The translations under genes and the position numbers were made by a program. Below the pieces are notes generated by a model that saw only the letters and a list, made by a program, of their open reading frames with translations, did not search any database and had not been told where the DNA came from. A DNA stretch of 64,000 nucleotides from Candidatus Zixiibacteriota bacterium (GTDB lineage: Bacteria > Zixibacteria > MSB-5A5 > GN15 > FEB-12). The stretch is taken from the NCBI GenBank assembly GCA_029860345.1, contig JAOUBJ010000015.1:62001-126000 (forward strand), written 5' to 3'. How positions within the stretch are numbered: position 1 is the stretch's first letter; each line of letters opens with the position of its first letter. Below are positions 26,153-35,820 of this stretch, in pieces.

Positions 26153-27049
26153 CTACAACACCGTGACCAGCATCACGCCTAGCATGGCCAGGCCGATGCC
26201 GATCAATCGGTACCGGGTGATCGGTTCCTTCAGGAATAGTACCGCGAATATGAATATGAAAACAGAAGCTGTCTGATTCAACGCCGAGGCAATAGATGCC
26301 TGCGTAAACTTCATCCCGCCCAGCCACAAAACCATCGCCAGGAATCCTCCCATAATCGAGCCGCTCAGTGTGTAAACCCAGCGCTGTTTGGACTTGACCG
26401 ACTGTATGATCTCCCGCCGCTTCTTGTGTACCGCCACAGCAATCAACAACACCGCCACTCCTCCAACCAGTCGCACCTCGGTGACCCAGAGCAGGGGGGA
26501 GCGATCCAGAAGCGGTTTGATCATCACGATCCCGACGCCGTTGGCTATCTGAGCCAGGATTCCCCAGATCATTCCCTCGGCGATCTGGCGGCGGGTGAGG
26601 CCGTTCGACTGTCGTTCAAACGATGCGGCCAACACCGCCGACACAATCAGCCCGGCGCCAAAAACCTGCCACAGCGTCAGCGTTTCGTTGAGGTAGAACA
26701 TCGACAGCACAATGATAAACGGGCTGTAAAGGCAGACGACAATGGACATGAGTCCGGCGCCCAACCGGTTGAGACTCTTAAAGTAAAGCGTGTCAGCTAA
26801 ACCGATACCCAAAGCCCCGGAGGCCAGCAGCAGAATATAATCCCAAACGGGCACCGACCGAAAGAGCGATTCACCCAGTATCCACATGGTGGGCAGAAAG
26901 AGCAGGAGTGCAAGCAAATCCTTGAACAGGTTCAGCCCGATAGGATGTACGGTCTCGCCGCTCTTCTTGAACAGGATTACAGCTCCCGCCCAAACGACCG
27001 CCGTCAGCAGGGCGATAATCTCTCCGAAGTGTGGCTCTATAAAACTCAA
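26153..27049 (-). CDS. EamA/DMT-superfamily transporter
   Basis: The 298-residue protein has ten predicted membrane helices arranged as two EamA halves. The first is about 10-140 (IIALLTAVVWAGAVILFKKSG), the second about 155-298 (GMIWGILAQIANGVGIVMIKP), ending in AVLFLKEPITRYRLIGIGLAMLGVMLV, a very typical EamA ending. The length is standard for the drug/metabolite transporter superfamily. The substrate cannot be predicted. It is divergent from the reductive-dehalogenase-like gene with a 236-bp gap, and there is no operon partner. Confidence 0.92.
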   Translation of the reverse strand: MSFIEPHFGEIIALLTAVVWAGAVILFKKSGETVHPIGLNLFKDLLALLLFLPTMWILGESLFRSVPVWDYILLLASGALGIGLADTLYFKSLNRLGAGLMSIVVCLYSPFIIVLSMFYLNETLTLWQVFGAGLIVSAVLAASFERQSNGLTRRQIAEGMIWGILAQIANGVGIVMIKPLLDRSPLLWVTEVRLVGGVAVLLIAVAVHKKRREIIQSVKSKQRWVYTLSGSIMGGFLAMVLWLGGMKFTQASIASALNQTASVFIFIFAVLFLKEPITRYRLIGIGLAMLGVMLVTVL

Positions 27050-27285
27050 CCTCTGACTCTCACTCTATCCCTGCGCGATCATCGCACAATGCCGGACAAT
27101 GTAAGGAATCTGCCCAGATTGTCCAAGGGCCATATATGGCTTTCTCGCGCCCCCGCTGTCATTCCCTCGCAGGTGGGGTGCCGCCGGAATCGACGAGCCC
27201 GAAGACGGACCCGCCCTACAAGAGCAACCCGGTTGCGAAAAGCCACGATTGGCCGTACATTCGCTAGCTGGATGGTGAAGGTAGA

Positions 27286-28626
27286 ATGACACCGATTGAA
27301 CTCTATTACCCAATCTTTGGTCTGATCCTTTCGGCGCTGCTGGTCCTGTTACTAATTACATGCATGCGTGAGAAGCGATTCAAGGCTGCGGGCAAAGCGG
27401 TATTGTTGCTGGCGGAGTTCAACGTCGTTTGGGTCGGCTGGTATCTGCTGGTGGGAACGCACTCAGCGCTGTTATTGATTCCACCGTCTATCGCTGTACT
27501 TGGTATCGTTGTATTCTACTGGCCGACCGGCAAACCGGTCCCATTGTCCATCGGCGTGATAACCCAGCGTGTAGACGAACGCGACGTCGCTTTCGCCCGC
27601 GAAGAGTACCAACCGGGAACGGCGAGGTACGACGAGTATTACGGCGCCCACCCCCGTCTAAAGGACGCCGATGACCGCATGCGTCGACTACCCGAACTTC
27701 TGGCGCCCGGTGGGAAGTACTATGACGGTGCCGTGGCCGCTCTGGTCTCCTCTGACTTCCGCGAGATCGAAGCGATGACTACAACCGTTGACGGCCAGGT
27801 GGCTGTTGAACCGGAGGCCGTCGAACCGGGGGAGATGACGGCGTGGGTCAAGCGGGAGATGCTTGCGATGGGTGCCGACGAAGTCGGGATTGCGAAACTG
27901 AATCCGATGTACGTTTACTCGCATGTGGGGCGTGGGCCGGAAGCCTGGGGGCAGCCGATTGTCAACGCTCACAAATATGCGATTATGTTCTCACTGGAGA
28001 TGGATTACTTCGATGTTGAAAAGGCGCCACGTCTGCCGATCACGCGCGAAACGGCCAGGCGCTACAAGCAAGCCGCCCGGATTTCGATCGGTCTGGCGCG
28101 ACGAATTCGCGAAATGGGCTATCCGGCCCGTGCCCATATTGCAGGCAGCAACTACCAGATCATGTTGCCGCCGGTGGCCCACGATGCGGGACTTGGAGAG
28201 TTGGGGCGAATGGGCTATTTGATCTCGCCGAAATCCGGTGCCCGTGTCAGACTCGGCGGTCTCACAACCGATCTTCCGTTGTTGAATGATGAACCAATAA
28301 CATTTGGCGTACAAGACTTTTGCGATAAATGCCTAAAGTGTTCCATTAATTGTCCGTCAAGCGCTATCCCATCGGGCGGGAAGGTCAATGTCCGTGGGGT
28401 AGAGAAGTGGCAGCTCAATATCGAACAGTGCATTCAGTACTGGCGCGTCATCGGCACCGACTGCGGTTTGTGTATGAAGGTCTGCCCCTACAGCCATCCA
28501 CCAACCTTCATTCACAATCTGGTTCGCTCGGGTTGTCGAAGGTCATCATTGGCCCGCCGGATTTCTATTTGGGCCGACGATTTCTTCTATGGTCGCAAAC
28601 TGCGGTTGCCAATCCCTCCCGCGTGA
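27286..28626 (+). CDS. Membrane-anchored reductive-dehalogenase-like iron-sulfur protein
   Basis: The 446-residue protein has three N-terminal membrane helices (about 8-26, 36-54, 60-78). A soluble region follows with RdhA/QueG-like features, for example GYPARAHIAGSNYQIMLPPVAHDAGLGELGRMG and RLGGLTTDLPL. Two 4Fe-4S motifs lie at Cys346/349/352/356 (CDKCLKCSINCP) and Cys382/393/396/400 (C, then CGLCMKVCP). This arrangement is that of corrinoid-dependent reductive dehalogenases. Here the catalytic protein carries its own anchor instead of a Tat signal and RdhB. The ATG is preceded by GAAGG. Reductive dehalogenation or another corrinoid reduction is inferred; epoxyqueuosine reductase is less likely because of the anchor. 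No corrinoid-scavenging or regulatory rdh genes are nearby. Confidence 0.82.
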   Translation: MTPIELYYPIFGLILSALLVLLLITCMREKRFKAAGKAVLLLAEFNVVWVGWYLLVGTHSALLLIPPSIAVLGIVVFYWPTGKPVPLSIGVITQRVDERDVAFAREEYQPGTARYDEYYGAHPRLKDADDRMRRLPELLAPGGKYYDGAVAALVSSDFREIEAMTTTVDGQVAVEPEAVEPGEMTAWVKREMLAMGADEVGIAKLNPMYVYSHVGRGPEAWGQPIVNAHKYAIMFSLEMDYFDVEKAPRLPITRETARRYKQAARISIGLARRIREMGYPARAHIAGSNYQIMLPPVAHDAGLGELGRMGYLISPKSGARVRLGGLTTDLPLLNDEPITFGVQDFCDKCLKCSINCPSSAIPSGGKVNVRGVEKWQLNIEQCIQYWRVIGTDCGLCMKVCPYSHPPTFIHNLVRSGCRRSSLARRISIWADDFFYGRKLRLPIPPA

Positions 28627-28711
28627 CTGTCAAAGTTCCGCCTGAGACTGCCGATATTAGCATTGTGTAGCAGTACTTCGTCGAACCTGTCCGACTTCTT
28701 GAGGTCCGCTA

Positions 28712-29287
28712 ATGCCGGTGTCCAAAGCAACCAAATCCGCCGTTAAGAAAGAGCTTCTGAAAGGTGAGCCGCTCATGGACCTGGCTGCGACCAAGGAAGA
28801 GCTTCTGCGATGGCTGGAACAGTGGCCGGCGCCGGGCGACAAAGAGGCCGGTTGGGAGGAAATGGTCCGGGAGTTTCCGGCTGAACCTGAGGATGCCAAG
28901 TCGGAGAAAGGGACCTGTATTCGTCTGACAGTGCGTTTGAACACCGGAACCAATCGCTACATGATCACGCTACTTGAGTCGCTCGATCCCCAGAGTCGGG
29001 GCGTCTATTTCGCCACTGTTCATGTCAACTGGAAAGAGGTTGAGTATCGCAGACAGGAAGCAGTCGAGCAATCGTATGCCGGACAATTCGACGGCTCACT
29101 GAAGGCCAAGCATAATCTGTGGACACAGACTTTCCGTGCCAAGGATTTAGCCAAAGCGCTCAACAGTTGCGCCATTGCCATCCTGGGTCATGAACTGATC
29201 TCGCAACCGAAGCCCGCAGAACCGGGCGAGCGCATTCCCCACGATCTCGTAGCCCCGCCGGACTTTCCCAAGACTGTTGACGAATAA
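28712..29287 (+). CDS. Hypothetical protein
   Basis: The 191-residue soluble protein has no signal peptide and no membrane helix. It begins with a basic helix (SKATKSAVKKELLKG), continues with an acidic Trp-containing helical region, and has a central beta-rich part (CIRLTVRLNTGTNRYMITLLESLDP, YFATVHVNWKEVEYR). I do not recognise the family. ATG 28712 is preceded by TTGAGGT. It lies 85 bp downstream of the dehalogenase-like gene on the same strand, so cotranscription is possible. Compositional and codon patterns look coding throughout. Confidence 0.65.
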   Translation: MPVSKATKSAVKKELLKGEPLMDLAATKEELLRWLEQWPAPGDKEAGWEEMVREFPAEPEDAKSEKGTCIRLTVRLNTGTNRYMITLLESLDPQSRGVYFATVHVNWKEVEYRRQEAVEQSYAGQFDGSLKAKHNLWTQTFRAKDLAKALNSCAIAILGHELISQPKPAEPGERIPHDLVAPPDFPKTVDE

Positions 29288-29354
29288 ACAGGCCTGCCTA
29301 CCAAGCAACAAACTTCCGACCCAAGTGCAGGGCAGGCGAAGTTGGGGTCTGGGA

Positions 29355-29888
29355 CTACATCGCTGCGCCGAAGGTCAGCATAATCATCCGAGCGTCGTCA
29401 CCGAGGGAGCGGCCTATTCCCTCCAGCCACCTTAGTTCGAGATTGAACGTCCTTTTTCCGGAGCCGCTATGCATTCCGAAGCCGCCGCCCAGATAAGCAT
29501 CCGACCTCCACCTTTCACCCAGATACATGCCCAGACCGCCGGTACCCACGAAGAAGTATGTTCGCACGGGCGAGCGGTGCCGACCGAGGTTCCATTTCAG
29601 GTCCAAGCCAACAGCGTAAGCGTGCAAATCCGTGGGCAGGCTCAAGCCCTCGTTATTCGCACCTTTGTAGAACATGGCTGAAGCCCGGGCCACCACTTCG
29701 TTCAATTGGGAGTAGACTCGCCCCAGACCGATGCTGAGATGATAACCGGGGTCCCTGCCGTCAAGCTGGTGTTCTCCAAAGCAAAACCCCACTCCGGCGT
29801 AGGCTTTCCCATAGGGCACTTCTCTGGCATCCACACTCACGAATCCTGATGTAAGTACGATCAGTGTAACAAAGCTGCGAAAAAGCAT
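29355..29888 (-). CDS. Small outer-membrane beta-barrel-like protein
   Basis: The 177-residue protein has a signal peptide (MLFRSFVTLIVLTSGFVSVDA). Alternating strands with Gly/aromatic pattern follow (YAGVGFCFGEHQLDG, TYFFVGTGGLGMYLGERW, NLELRWLEG), and it ends in MIMLTFGAAM, like small eight-stranded barrels of the OmpA/OmpW kind. It belongs to a run of four barrel genes on the minus strand (29355-32364). The spacing to the next upstream gene (about 160 bp) suggests its own promoter. Function is unknown. Confidence 0.65.
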   Translation of the reverse strand: MLFRSFVTLIVLTSGFVSVDAREVPYGKAYAGVGFCFGEHQLDGRDPGYHLSIGLGRVYSQLNEVVARASAMFYKGANNEGLSLPTDLHAYAVGLDLKWNLGRHRSPVRTYFFVGTGGLGMYLGERWRSDAYLGGGFGMHSGSGKRTFNLELRWLEGIGRSLGDDARMIMLTFGAAM

Positions 29889-30046
29889 ACTGTATAATCC
29901 CAGCCGTCACCGGCTATCAAAACCAACTGGCAATAGGGGAGCCAGGCCCAGCCTGTTTGGAAGATTTCTGTTGAGTGTCAAGTCTTGTGTTGTCATCGTT
30001 GAATTCCAGCGGTGCTTCGTTCACTGTTGTGCATTGTCGTCATTCG

Positions 30047-30691
30047 TCACCTCGTGGCAATCTGAAAGCCAAGCGACAGATTGGTCACGCGCATTTGATT
30101 GGCATCAGGCCAATTGTCCTTGATAGTCACCACATTGATCGAGCTTACCTGTGCAAAAACGCAGAACTTCCCCGATAGACGCCGCTCTATTCCGACACCG
30201 AGGTGATAGTAAAAAGACTCGCGGCCCCGGAGGTCCCACAGAGTTGCTGAGTTGCCGTGCTCATCAAGCTCCGACGTATCATCCAGCGGCTGCCACACGA
30301 CAGCCACGCCAATGTCACCGAAGATGTATGGCCTGAATAGTCTGCCGGAACGCCCCGGAGTCCATTTCAAGCCGGTGCCGGCCGTTGCCAGTCCGATGGT
30401 GTGCCCACGATAGTCGGACCCTCGGCCGGGGAATCCGGTGTAGGATACTTGGATGAGAAACCTAAGTCCTTTGGCCAAACGGTGGTCGAAACCGATCACG
30501 CCGCCCAGGCCGGTCGAGTAATTGTCGTCAAAAGGGTCTGGTGTACCCGGTAATGCGAATTGCACCGTCGCCCAGAAGCCACCATAGTTGACCGGCATGC
30601 TATCGGTGGGCGCAGACACTTCTCCGCAGGCCGCCGTGACCGGTAAAGTCAACAAAGCAACCAGACAGGTACCAATCAAGTGTTTGTGCAC
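30047..30691 (-). CDS. Outer-membrane beta-barrel-like protein
   Basis: The 214-residue protein has a signal peptide (MHKHLIGTCLVALLTLPVTAACG). Amphipathic strands follow (GFWATVQFALPG, GLRFLIQVSYTGF, YIFGDIGVAVVWQPL, FYYHLGVGIERRLSG), with a terminal strand TNLSLGFQIATR. The Cys at the end of the signal (AACG) could make it a lipoprotein, but the lipobox is weak. It starts 33 bp downstream of the stop of the neighbouring barrel gene, so the two are probably cotranscribed. Ligand and role are unknown. Confidence 0.7.
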   Translation of the reverse strand: MHKHLIGTCLVALLTLPVTAACGEVSAPTDSMPVNYGGFWATVQFALPGTPDPFDDNYSTGLGGVIGFDHRLAKGLRFLIQVSYTGFPGRGSDYRGHTIGLATAGTGLKWTPGRSGRLFRPYIFGDIGVAVVWQPLDDTSELDEHGNSATLWDLRGRESFYYHLGVGIERRLSGKFCVFAQVSSINVVTIKDNWPDANQMRVTNLSLGFQIATR

Positions 30692-30723
30692 GTATTCCTC
30701 CCCGGTCCGAATCCTATCCGCAC

Positions 30724-31377
30724 CTACATCAGACGGACACCACCGGTCACCGCCCAGAACCGAAGCGGCTTGTCAAAGACAGTGTTGGCTCCATCGATCT
30801 GAATCGTGGTGTAGCGCGCCTCGGCATAAAGGCTCACTTTGGGAAACAACGAGTATATCACGCCGCCGCCGAACCGGTAGTAAAACTTCGTCTGATCTTC
30901 CAGCCCCAGCACGTCCTCCCAGAACCGGGCTGTGCCGACCTTGGTCAAAGGCGGCCAGTCAAAATCCGTTTGAGTTACTTTGGCCATACCGATGCCTGCC
31001 ACCCCGTATGGTTTGATCGGAATCATCGGTAAACTTGGTTTCACTTTTGCATTCACCCCGAACATCGCCGCCTTGATATCCCCGCCGCCGACCCGGCCAA
31101 GGGTGGCGTCTCCGCTCTTTGTGAAATCGGATGTGAAGGTGTGGTAGTCGAAACTACCGACCAATTCGACCATCGGCGCCACGCTGTAGCCAACACCGGT
31201 TGTCATGTGCCAACCTATCTTGTACCAGCCATCGAAAGTTGGCGGTTTGTGCTGTATACTCAGGCCGCCACCGGCGTAAACTTTGATAGGGCTGGGTAAT
31301 TGTGCCGAGACGGTCGTTGCCAGGATCAAGATTGTAGTCAGTGTCGTGATAGCTTTCATTGCTGTGATGCTGCGCAT
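30724..31377 (-). CDS. Outer-membrane beta-barrel-like protein (paralogue of the 31777-32364 product)
   Basis: The 217-residue protein has a signal peptide (about 1-25). Strands such as KVYAGGGLSIQHKPPTF, MTTGVGYSVAPMVELVGSFDYH and SLYAEARYTTIQIDG follow, ending in FWAVTGGVRLM. Order and motifs mirror the next gene (VYLQGGASMPQQDF, GLGFSIFPRMELVARGSYH), so the two are tandem paralogues. ATG 31377 is preferred over TTG 31383 because AAGG lies 8 nt upstream. It leads the pair with the gene at 30047. Role is unknown. Confidence 0.7.
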   Translation of the reverse strand: MRSITAMKAITTLTTILILATTVSAQLPSPIKVYAGGGLSIQHKPPTFDGWYKIGWHMTTGVGYSVAPMVELVGSFDYHTFTSDFTKSGDATLGRVGGGDIKAAMFGVNAKVKPSLPMIPIKPYGVAGIGMAKVTQTDFDWPPLTKVGTARFWEDVLGLEDQTKFYYRFGGGVIYSLFPKVSLYAEARYTTIQIDGANTVFDKPLRFWAVTGGVRLM

Positions 31378-31709
31378 TGTCAAAACCTTCCCTTGTTTTT
31401 GTGGACCAATGTATATGCAATCGCGGCGGGTGGGTCAAGCTAAACTGTGGGCGGCAATTGTGCTGCTTAGAGTTTCGCAGGGTCCTGATCTCAACGCAGT
31501 CTGGATTGTGACCCTGCGATTCTCGGCACTGTTTTGTGTGAGAGCAGCCTCCTGAACCATCGGTCACAGGCTCGTTTTCGGCGAAGGCAGGAACCGGAGG
31601 AACTTGCCATTGCGACGCAGCCTGCCTGTTTGGGGCGGACCGATCACGAGCAGATGTAAGGTGGACTCCGTCCTCGCCTGCGAGCCACACTCGGATGTGA
31701 TCCGGCATT

Positions 31710-31775
31710 GGGGACGGCAGCGCGCGAAGCGCGACATGGCCTGAGTGTGTCACCCTGAGCGCAGTCGAAGGGTGC
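31710..31775. repeat. Dispersed repeat elements between barrel genes
   Basis: GCGCGCGAAGCGCG and, at 31749-31774, CACCCTGAGCGCAGTCGAAG, both found elsewhere in the window. The rest of the 399-bp gap (31378-31709) holds no convincing gene. Confidence 0.6.
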
Positions 31776-31776
31776 T

Positions 31777-32364
31777 CTACAACCTGATCCCAAACGATAC
31801 AGTGATCAACCGGGTGCTGGTCTCCTCGGTTATGTCTTCCATGAAGGTGTAGTAACGGGCCTCAAGAAAAGTCCGTGTAAACTCCAGACCAGCGCCGAGG
31901 ATCCTGTAGGTTTCCGTGTGCGATGGGAACTCATGTGTTTGTTCAAGCCCGAAAGCGTTGACTGTGACGTCCTCAATGTCAAACTGAGCCCTACCGAAGC
32001 CACCCAGCAGGTAGGGGTTGGACGTAAACACGCCGAGGTTGAGTTTGAGCTCAGCGCCGTACATTATCATCGACAGATCGCCGCCGGTAACATCGATCGT
32101 GCTCTGATCGGGCAGGATGCTGTTTAGTGACTCGGCTGAATACTTATGGTAGCTGCCCCTGGCTACCAATTCCATGCGCGGGAAAATCGAAAATCCCAGA
32201 CCACCACCGCCGTGGTATCCATACTTGTAAAGGTCCTTGAAGTCCTGTTGCGGCATGGAAGCTCCACCCTGCAAGTACACGCTGAAAGGTTTGGAAGGAG
32301 TCTGTCCCATGGCTGAAGTAGCAATCGCAGCAACCAATGCTATTATCAGGACTGTCTTGGTCAT
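31777..32364 (-). CDS. Outer-membrane beta-barrel-like protein
   Basis: The 195-residue protein has a signal peptide (MTKTVLIIALVAAIATSAMG). Barrel strands follow (FSVYLQGGASMPQQDF, GGGLGFSIFPRMELVARG, LMLNLGV-type strands, TFLEARYYTF) and it ends RLITVSFGIRL. It is a paralogue of the 30724-31377 product. ATG 32364 is chosen because GGAGG precedes it by 5 nt; the frame extends upstream to 32418 without a ribosome site. It is divergent from the thiolase operon. The protein probably folds as a small barrel in the outer membrane; substrate is unknown. Confidence 0.72.
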   Translation of the reverse strand: MTKTVLIIALVAAIATSAMGQTPSKPFSVYLQGGASMPQQDFKDLYKYGYHGGGGLGFSIFPRMELVARGSYHKYSAESLNSILPDQSTIDVTGGDLSMIMYGAELKLNLGVFTSNPYLLGGFGRAQFDIEDVTVNAFGLEQTHEFPSHTETYRILGAGLEFTRTFLEARYYTFMEDITEETSTRLITVSFGIRL

Positions 32365-32510
32365 AATATCCTCCGTTTCTGAGAGTCTTACAAAATCCTT
32401 TTCCAAGACTAGCCGCATCGCACGGCTCGATCAACCAAAAACTGTAGGTGGTTCCAGCGGGCGGCATGGACAGTTTTATGTCTAAAAATAGATATTGTGA
32501 AAGAGTTCAC

Positions 32511-32539
32511 TTGCTTTTCGGCGGCCCATTTATTTTATA
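32511..32539 (+). promoter_or_regulatory. Possible promoter of the fatty-acid/butyrate operon
   Basis: TTGCTT (32511-32516), a 17-nt spacer and TTTATA (32534-32539) lie 45 nt before ATG 32584 in an AT-rich divergent region. Confidence 0.4.
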
Positions 32540-32583
32540 TAGGCCGAGGAAAGTGACGTATAACAGCATTGGAGGTATATAGA

Positions 32584-33774
32584 ATGGCAGCAAGGAACGA
32601 AGCCTATATAGTGTCAGCCTGTCGCAGTGCCATAGGCACGCTACATGGTGGACTGGGATCATTCACCGCGCCGCAGCTTGGCGCCTTAGCCGTGAAAGAA
32701 GCGATCCAGCGCGCCGGTGTCGACGGCAACGACGTCGACGAAGTAATCATGGGCCAGGTGGTGCAGGGTGGCAGCGGCCAGGCGCCGGCTCGCCAGGCTG
32801 CGATCAATGCCGGACTGCCGCCCAGTTCAGCCGCGTTGACCATCAACAAAGTGTGCGGTTCCGGGCTCAAGGCCGTCATGCTGGCCACGCAGGCGATCCG
32901 AGCCGGCGATGCCGATGTTTTCATCGCCGGTGGTATGGAATCAATGTCCAACACACCCTACGTGCTGCAACAGGCCAAGACCGGTCTGCGCTGGGGACAC
33001 AAGAAGCTCGACGACATTATGGTCTCGGACGGACTCTGGGATAGTTTCAACGATTTTCACATGGGCTGTGCGGCCGAGATCGTCGCCCGGCAGGAGTCTA
33101 TCTCGCGCGATGAACAAGACGCCTTTGCGCTCGGTTCACACCAGAAAGCAGTTGCCGCCCAGACCGACGGGAAGTTCAAAGATGAGATATTCGATGTAGA
33201 AGTGCCCCAGCGCAAGAAGGACCCCATCATTTTCAATAGCGACGAATGCCCGCGCGCCGATATATCCATTGAGAAGCTGGCCAAGCTTCGTCCCGCCTTT
33301 GAGAAGGACGGCACGGTCACGGCCGGCAATGCGCCCGGTCTGAACGACGGCTCTTCCGCTTCGGTGGTTGTCTCCGAGGGATACCTCAAAAACAAGAACC
33401 TGACCCCTCTGGCGCGAGTGGTGGATTATGCAGTCGCCGGTACCGAGCCGAAGCTCTTGTTCTATGCTCCCATCTACGCCGTACAGAACCTCATGAAGAA
33501 GATGAACGTCGACATTAACCACTGGGACCTGATAGAAGCCAACGAGGCTTTTTCTGTGCAGGCGCTGGCCGACGGCAAAGCGCTCGGTTGGGATTGGGAT
33601 CGCGTCAATGTCCACGGTGGCGCGGTGGCCCTGGGGCATCCCATTGGCGCCTCGGGTACAAGAGTGCTGACTACGTTGATCTATGCTCTTAAAGATCGTG
33701 GATTGAAAACTGGGATGGCAACGCTTTGTCTCGGTGGCGGCAACGCCGTGGCCCTGGCTATTGAAATGTGCTAA
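32584..33774 (+). CDS. atoB: Acetyl-CoA acetyltransferase (thiolase)
   Basis: The 396-residue protein, standard for thiolase II, has nucleophile Cys91 ([14 protein letters not shown]), His352 (HPIGASG) and acid/base Cys382 ([10 protein letters not shown]), plus [10 protein letters not shown]. It condenses two acetyl-CoA to acetoacetyl-CoA or runs the reverse thiolysis in beta-oxidation. ATG 32584 is set by GGAGG 8 nt upstream; a TTG at 32569 would lie inside that region. It is first of four same-strand genes (hydroxyacyl-CoA dehydrogenase 25 bp downstream, then two acyl-CoA dehydrogenases), pointing to short-chain fatty-acid oxidation or butyrate metabolism. Confidence 0.95.
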   Translation: MAARNEAYIVSACRSAIGTLHGGLGSFTAPQLGALAVKEAIQRAGVDGNDVDEVIMGQVVQGGSGQAPARQAAINAGLPPSSAALTINKVCGSGLKAVMLATQAIRAGDADVFIAGGMESMSNTPYVLQQAKTGLRWGHKKLDDIMVSDGLWDSFNDFHMGCAAEIVARQESISRDEQDAFALGSHQKAVAAQTDGKFKDEIFDVEVPQRKKDPIIFNSDECPRADISIEKLAKLRPAFEKDGTVTAGNAPGLNDGSSASVVVSEGYLKNKNLTPLARVVDYAVAGTEPKLLFYAPIYAVQNLMKKMNVDINHWDLIEANEAFSVQALADGKALGWDWDRVNVHGGAVALGHPIGASGTRVLTTLIYALKDRGLKTGMATLCLGGGNAVALAIEMC

Positions 33775-33799
33775 GATACTAATTGTGGGAGATAAGATA

Positions 33800-34663
33800 G
33801 TGAATGTCGATGATATCACAAGAGTGACGGTGGTCGGCACCGGCACCATGGGCAACGGTATCGCCCAGGTGTTCGCGGCCAAAGGCTATGAAGTCGACAT
33901 GGTCGACATCAAACAGGAGTTTCTTGATCGCGCGCTGGGCGGGATTACCAAGAGTTTCGACCGACTGCTCAAAAAGGAGAAGATTACCGAACAAGACAAA
34001 GCAGCCGCACTGGGTCGTCTGCATTTGTCGACGGATTTGTCGGTGGCCGGGGATTCGCAATTGGTGATCGAAGCGGTTACCGAGAATCTCGAGGTCAAGC
34101 TGGGCATTTTCAAGAAACTTGAAGATGTCTGTCCGCCGGAGACGCTGTTCGCCTCGAACACTTCATCGCTGCCGATCACGCAGTTGGCCGCCGCGACCAA
34201 AAGACCAAGCCGGTTTGTCGGCATGCACTTTATGAATCCGGTGCCGATGATGGAATTGATCGAACTTATCCGAGGCATCGCCACTTCGGATGAGACCTTT
34301 GATCTGATTAAAGAACTCTCGACCAAACTTGGCAAGACGCCGGTCGAAGTGAACGATTTCCCCGGCTTCATTGCCAATCGCATTTTGATGCCGATGATCA
34401 ACGAGGCGATCTTCGCCCACATGGAGGGCGTGGGTACGGTGGAGGCGATCGACGAAGTTATGAAACTGGGCATGGCCCATCCGATGGGTCCCCTGACCCT
34501 GGCCGACTTTATCGGGCTGGACATTTGTCTGGCCATCCTCGAAGTGATGCACGAAGGGCTCGGGGACCCCAAGTATCGACCCTGTCCGCTGTTGAAAAAG
34601 ATGGTCCAGGCCGGTTATCTCGGTCGCAAGAGCGGACGCGGTTTCTATAATTACAGCAGTTGA
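33800..34663 (+). CDS. hbd: 3-hydroxybutyryl-CoA dehydrogenase
   Basis: The 287-residue protein is close to the usual 282. The NAD-binding motif [16 protein letters not shown] lies at the N-terminus. The 3HCDH domain includes [15 protein letters not shown] (catalytic His), [19 protein letters not shown] and a C-terminal GRGFYNY. It oxidises 3-hydroxyacyl-CoA to 3-oxoacyl-CoA with NAD, or the reverse. GTG 33800 is preferred: GGGAG lies 8 nt upstream and the length fits the family. An upstream in-frame ATG at 33734 would overlap the thiolase by 41 bp. It is second gene of the thiolase operon. Confidence 0.94.
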   Translation: MNVDDITRVTVVGTGTMGNGIAQVFAAKGYEVDMVDIKQEFLDRALGGITKSFDRLLKKEKITEQDKAAALGRLHLSTDLSVAGDSQLVIEAVTENLEVKLGIFKKLEDVCPPETLFASNTSSLPITQLAAATKRPSRFVGMHFMNPVPMMELIELIRGIATSDETFDLIKELSTKLGKTPVEVNDFPGFIANRILMPMINEAIFAHMEGVGTVEAIDEVMKLGMAHPMGPLTLADFIGLDICLAILEVMHEGLGDPKYRPCPLLKKMVQAGYLGRKSGRGFYNYSS

Positions 34664-34674
34664 GGAGACTGTAG

Positions 34675-35817
34675 ATGGATTTTAGACTTTCAGAAGACGA
34701 TTTGGAATTGAAACAGATGGCGCGTGAGTTCGCCGAGAAGCGGCTATACCCACACGCTGAAGAATACGACGAAAAGGAAACCACGCCGCGAGAATTGATC
34801 GACGAAGCAGGTGAACTGGGCTATCTCGGTTTCACCGCCTCTGAAGAATACGACGGCATGGGTTTGAGCGCGGTTGCTTTTGGTGGTGTCCTGGAAGAAA
34901 TCTGCGCCGGTTGCGCCGGCTTTGGCATCCTCGTGTCGGTGCACAATTCACTTTGTTGCGAGATCGTGGATAAGTTCGGCTCCGTTGACCTCAAAAAGAA
35001 GTACCTCACGCGCATGGTCACCGGCGAATGGGTAGGCGCCTACTGTCTCACCGAGCCTGATGCCGGTACCGATGTGACATCGATCAAGACGACGGCCGAA
35101 GACAAAGGCGATCATTATCTGGTCAACGGCACCAAGGCTTTTGTCACCTCCGGCGGTCTGGCCGGAGCATTGATAGTGTTCGCCCGGACCGACTCTGCAG
35201 GGGGGCACAAGGGGATTAGTTGCTTTGTTGTCGAACCCGGCAGTGATGGTGTCACGCTGGGTAAGCCGGAGAAGAAGTGCGGCATGAAAGCATCCGATAC
35301 GCGGGAGATCAACTTTGCCGATGTCAAGGTTGCCAAAGAGAACATGCTGGGCGAACCGGGCGACGGTTTCAAAATGGCCGTTACGATTCTAAACTCCGGA
35401 CGGCTGGGTGTTTCTTTTCAGGCTATCGGAATCGCACAGTCGGCTTTGGATGAAGCGATCAAGTACTCCAAGGAGCGCAAGCAGTTCGGTCAACCGATTG
35501 CCGCCTTCCAGGCCATCCAGTTCAAAATCGCCGACATGGCCACCCGCCTGGATGCCGCCCGGTTGCTGGCCTATCGCGCCGCCGAAATGAAGGACAGGGG
35601 AGAGCCCTGCCATCGCGAGTGCTCCATGGCCAAGCTGTTCTGTTCGCAGATGGCCAACTATGTCGTCAACGAAGCGTTGCAGATTCACGGCGGCTATGGT
35701 TACATGAAAGAATACCCGGTCGAACGATACTTCCGCGACGCACGACTCACAGAAATCTATGAAGGCACCACTGAAGCACAGCGGATGGTCATCTCACGCG
35801 ACATACTTAAGGACTAA
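34675..35817 (+). CDS. Acyl-CoA dehydrogenase (short-chain/butyryl type)
   Basis: The 380-residue protein is typical of the family. Signature YCLTEPDAGTDVTSIKT binds FAD and substrate, and the catalytic base is Glu363 in YEGTTEAQRMVISRDI. QIHGGYGYMKEYPVERYFRDARLTEI is the standard C-terminal signature. It converts acyl-CoA to trans-2-enoyl-CoA and passes electrons to ETF. GAGGAG precedes the ATG and the gap to the dehydrogenase upstream is 11 bp. No ETF genes or enoyl-CoA hydratase lie in this operon. Short-chain specificity is an inference from the neighbours. Confidence 0.94.
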   Translation: MDFRLSEDDLELKQMAREFAEKRLYPHAEEYDEKETTPRELIDEAGELGYLGFTASEEYDGMGLSAVAFGGVLEEICAGCAGFGILVSVHNSLCCEIVDKFGSVDLKKKYLTRMVTGEWVGAYCLTEPDAGTDVTSIKTTAEDKGDHYLVNGTKAFVTSGGLAGALIVFARTDSAGGHKGISCFVVEPGSDGVTLGKPEKKCGMKASDTREINFADVKVAKENMLGEPGDGFKMAVTILNSGRLGVSFQAIGIAQSALDEAIKYSKERKQFGQPIAAFQAIQFKIADMATRLDAARLLAYRAAEMKDRGEPCHRECSMAKLFCSQMANYVVNEALQIHGGYGYMKEYPVERYFRDARLTEIYEGTTEAQRMVISRDILKD

Positions 35818-35820
35818 ACA

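Noticed and set aside
31154-31753. 199-codon minus-strand open frame across the barrel-gene gap
   Set aside because: It overlaps a real barrel gene in another frame and a repeat; the sequence has no fold-like pattern or ribosome site.
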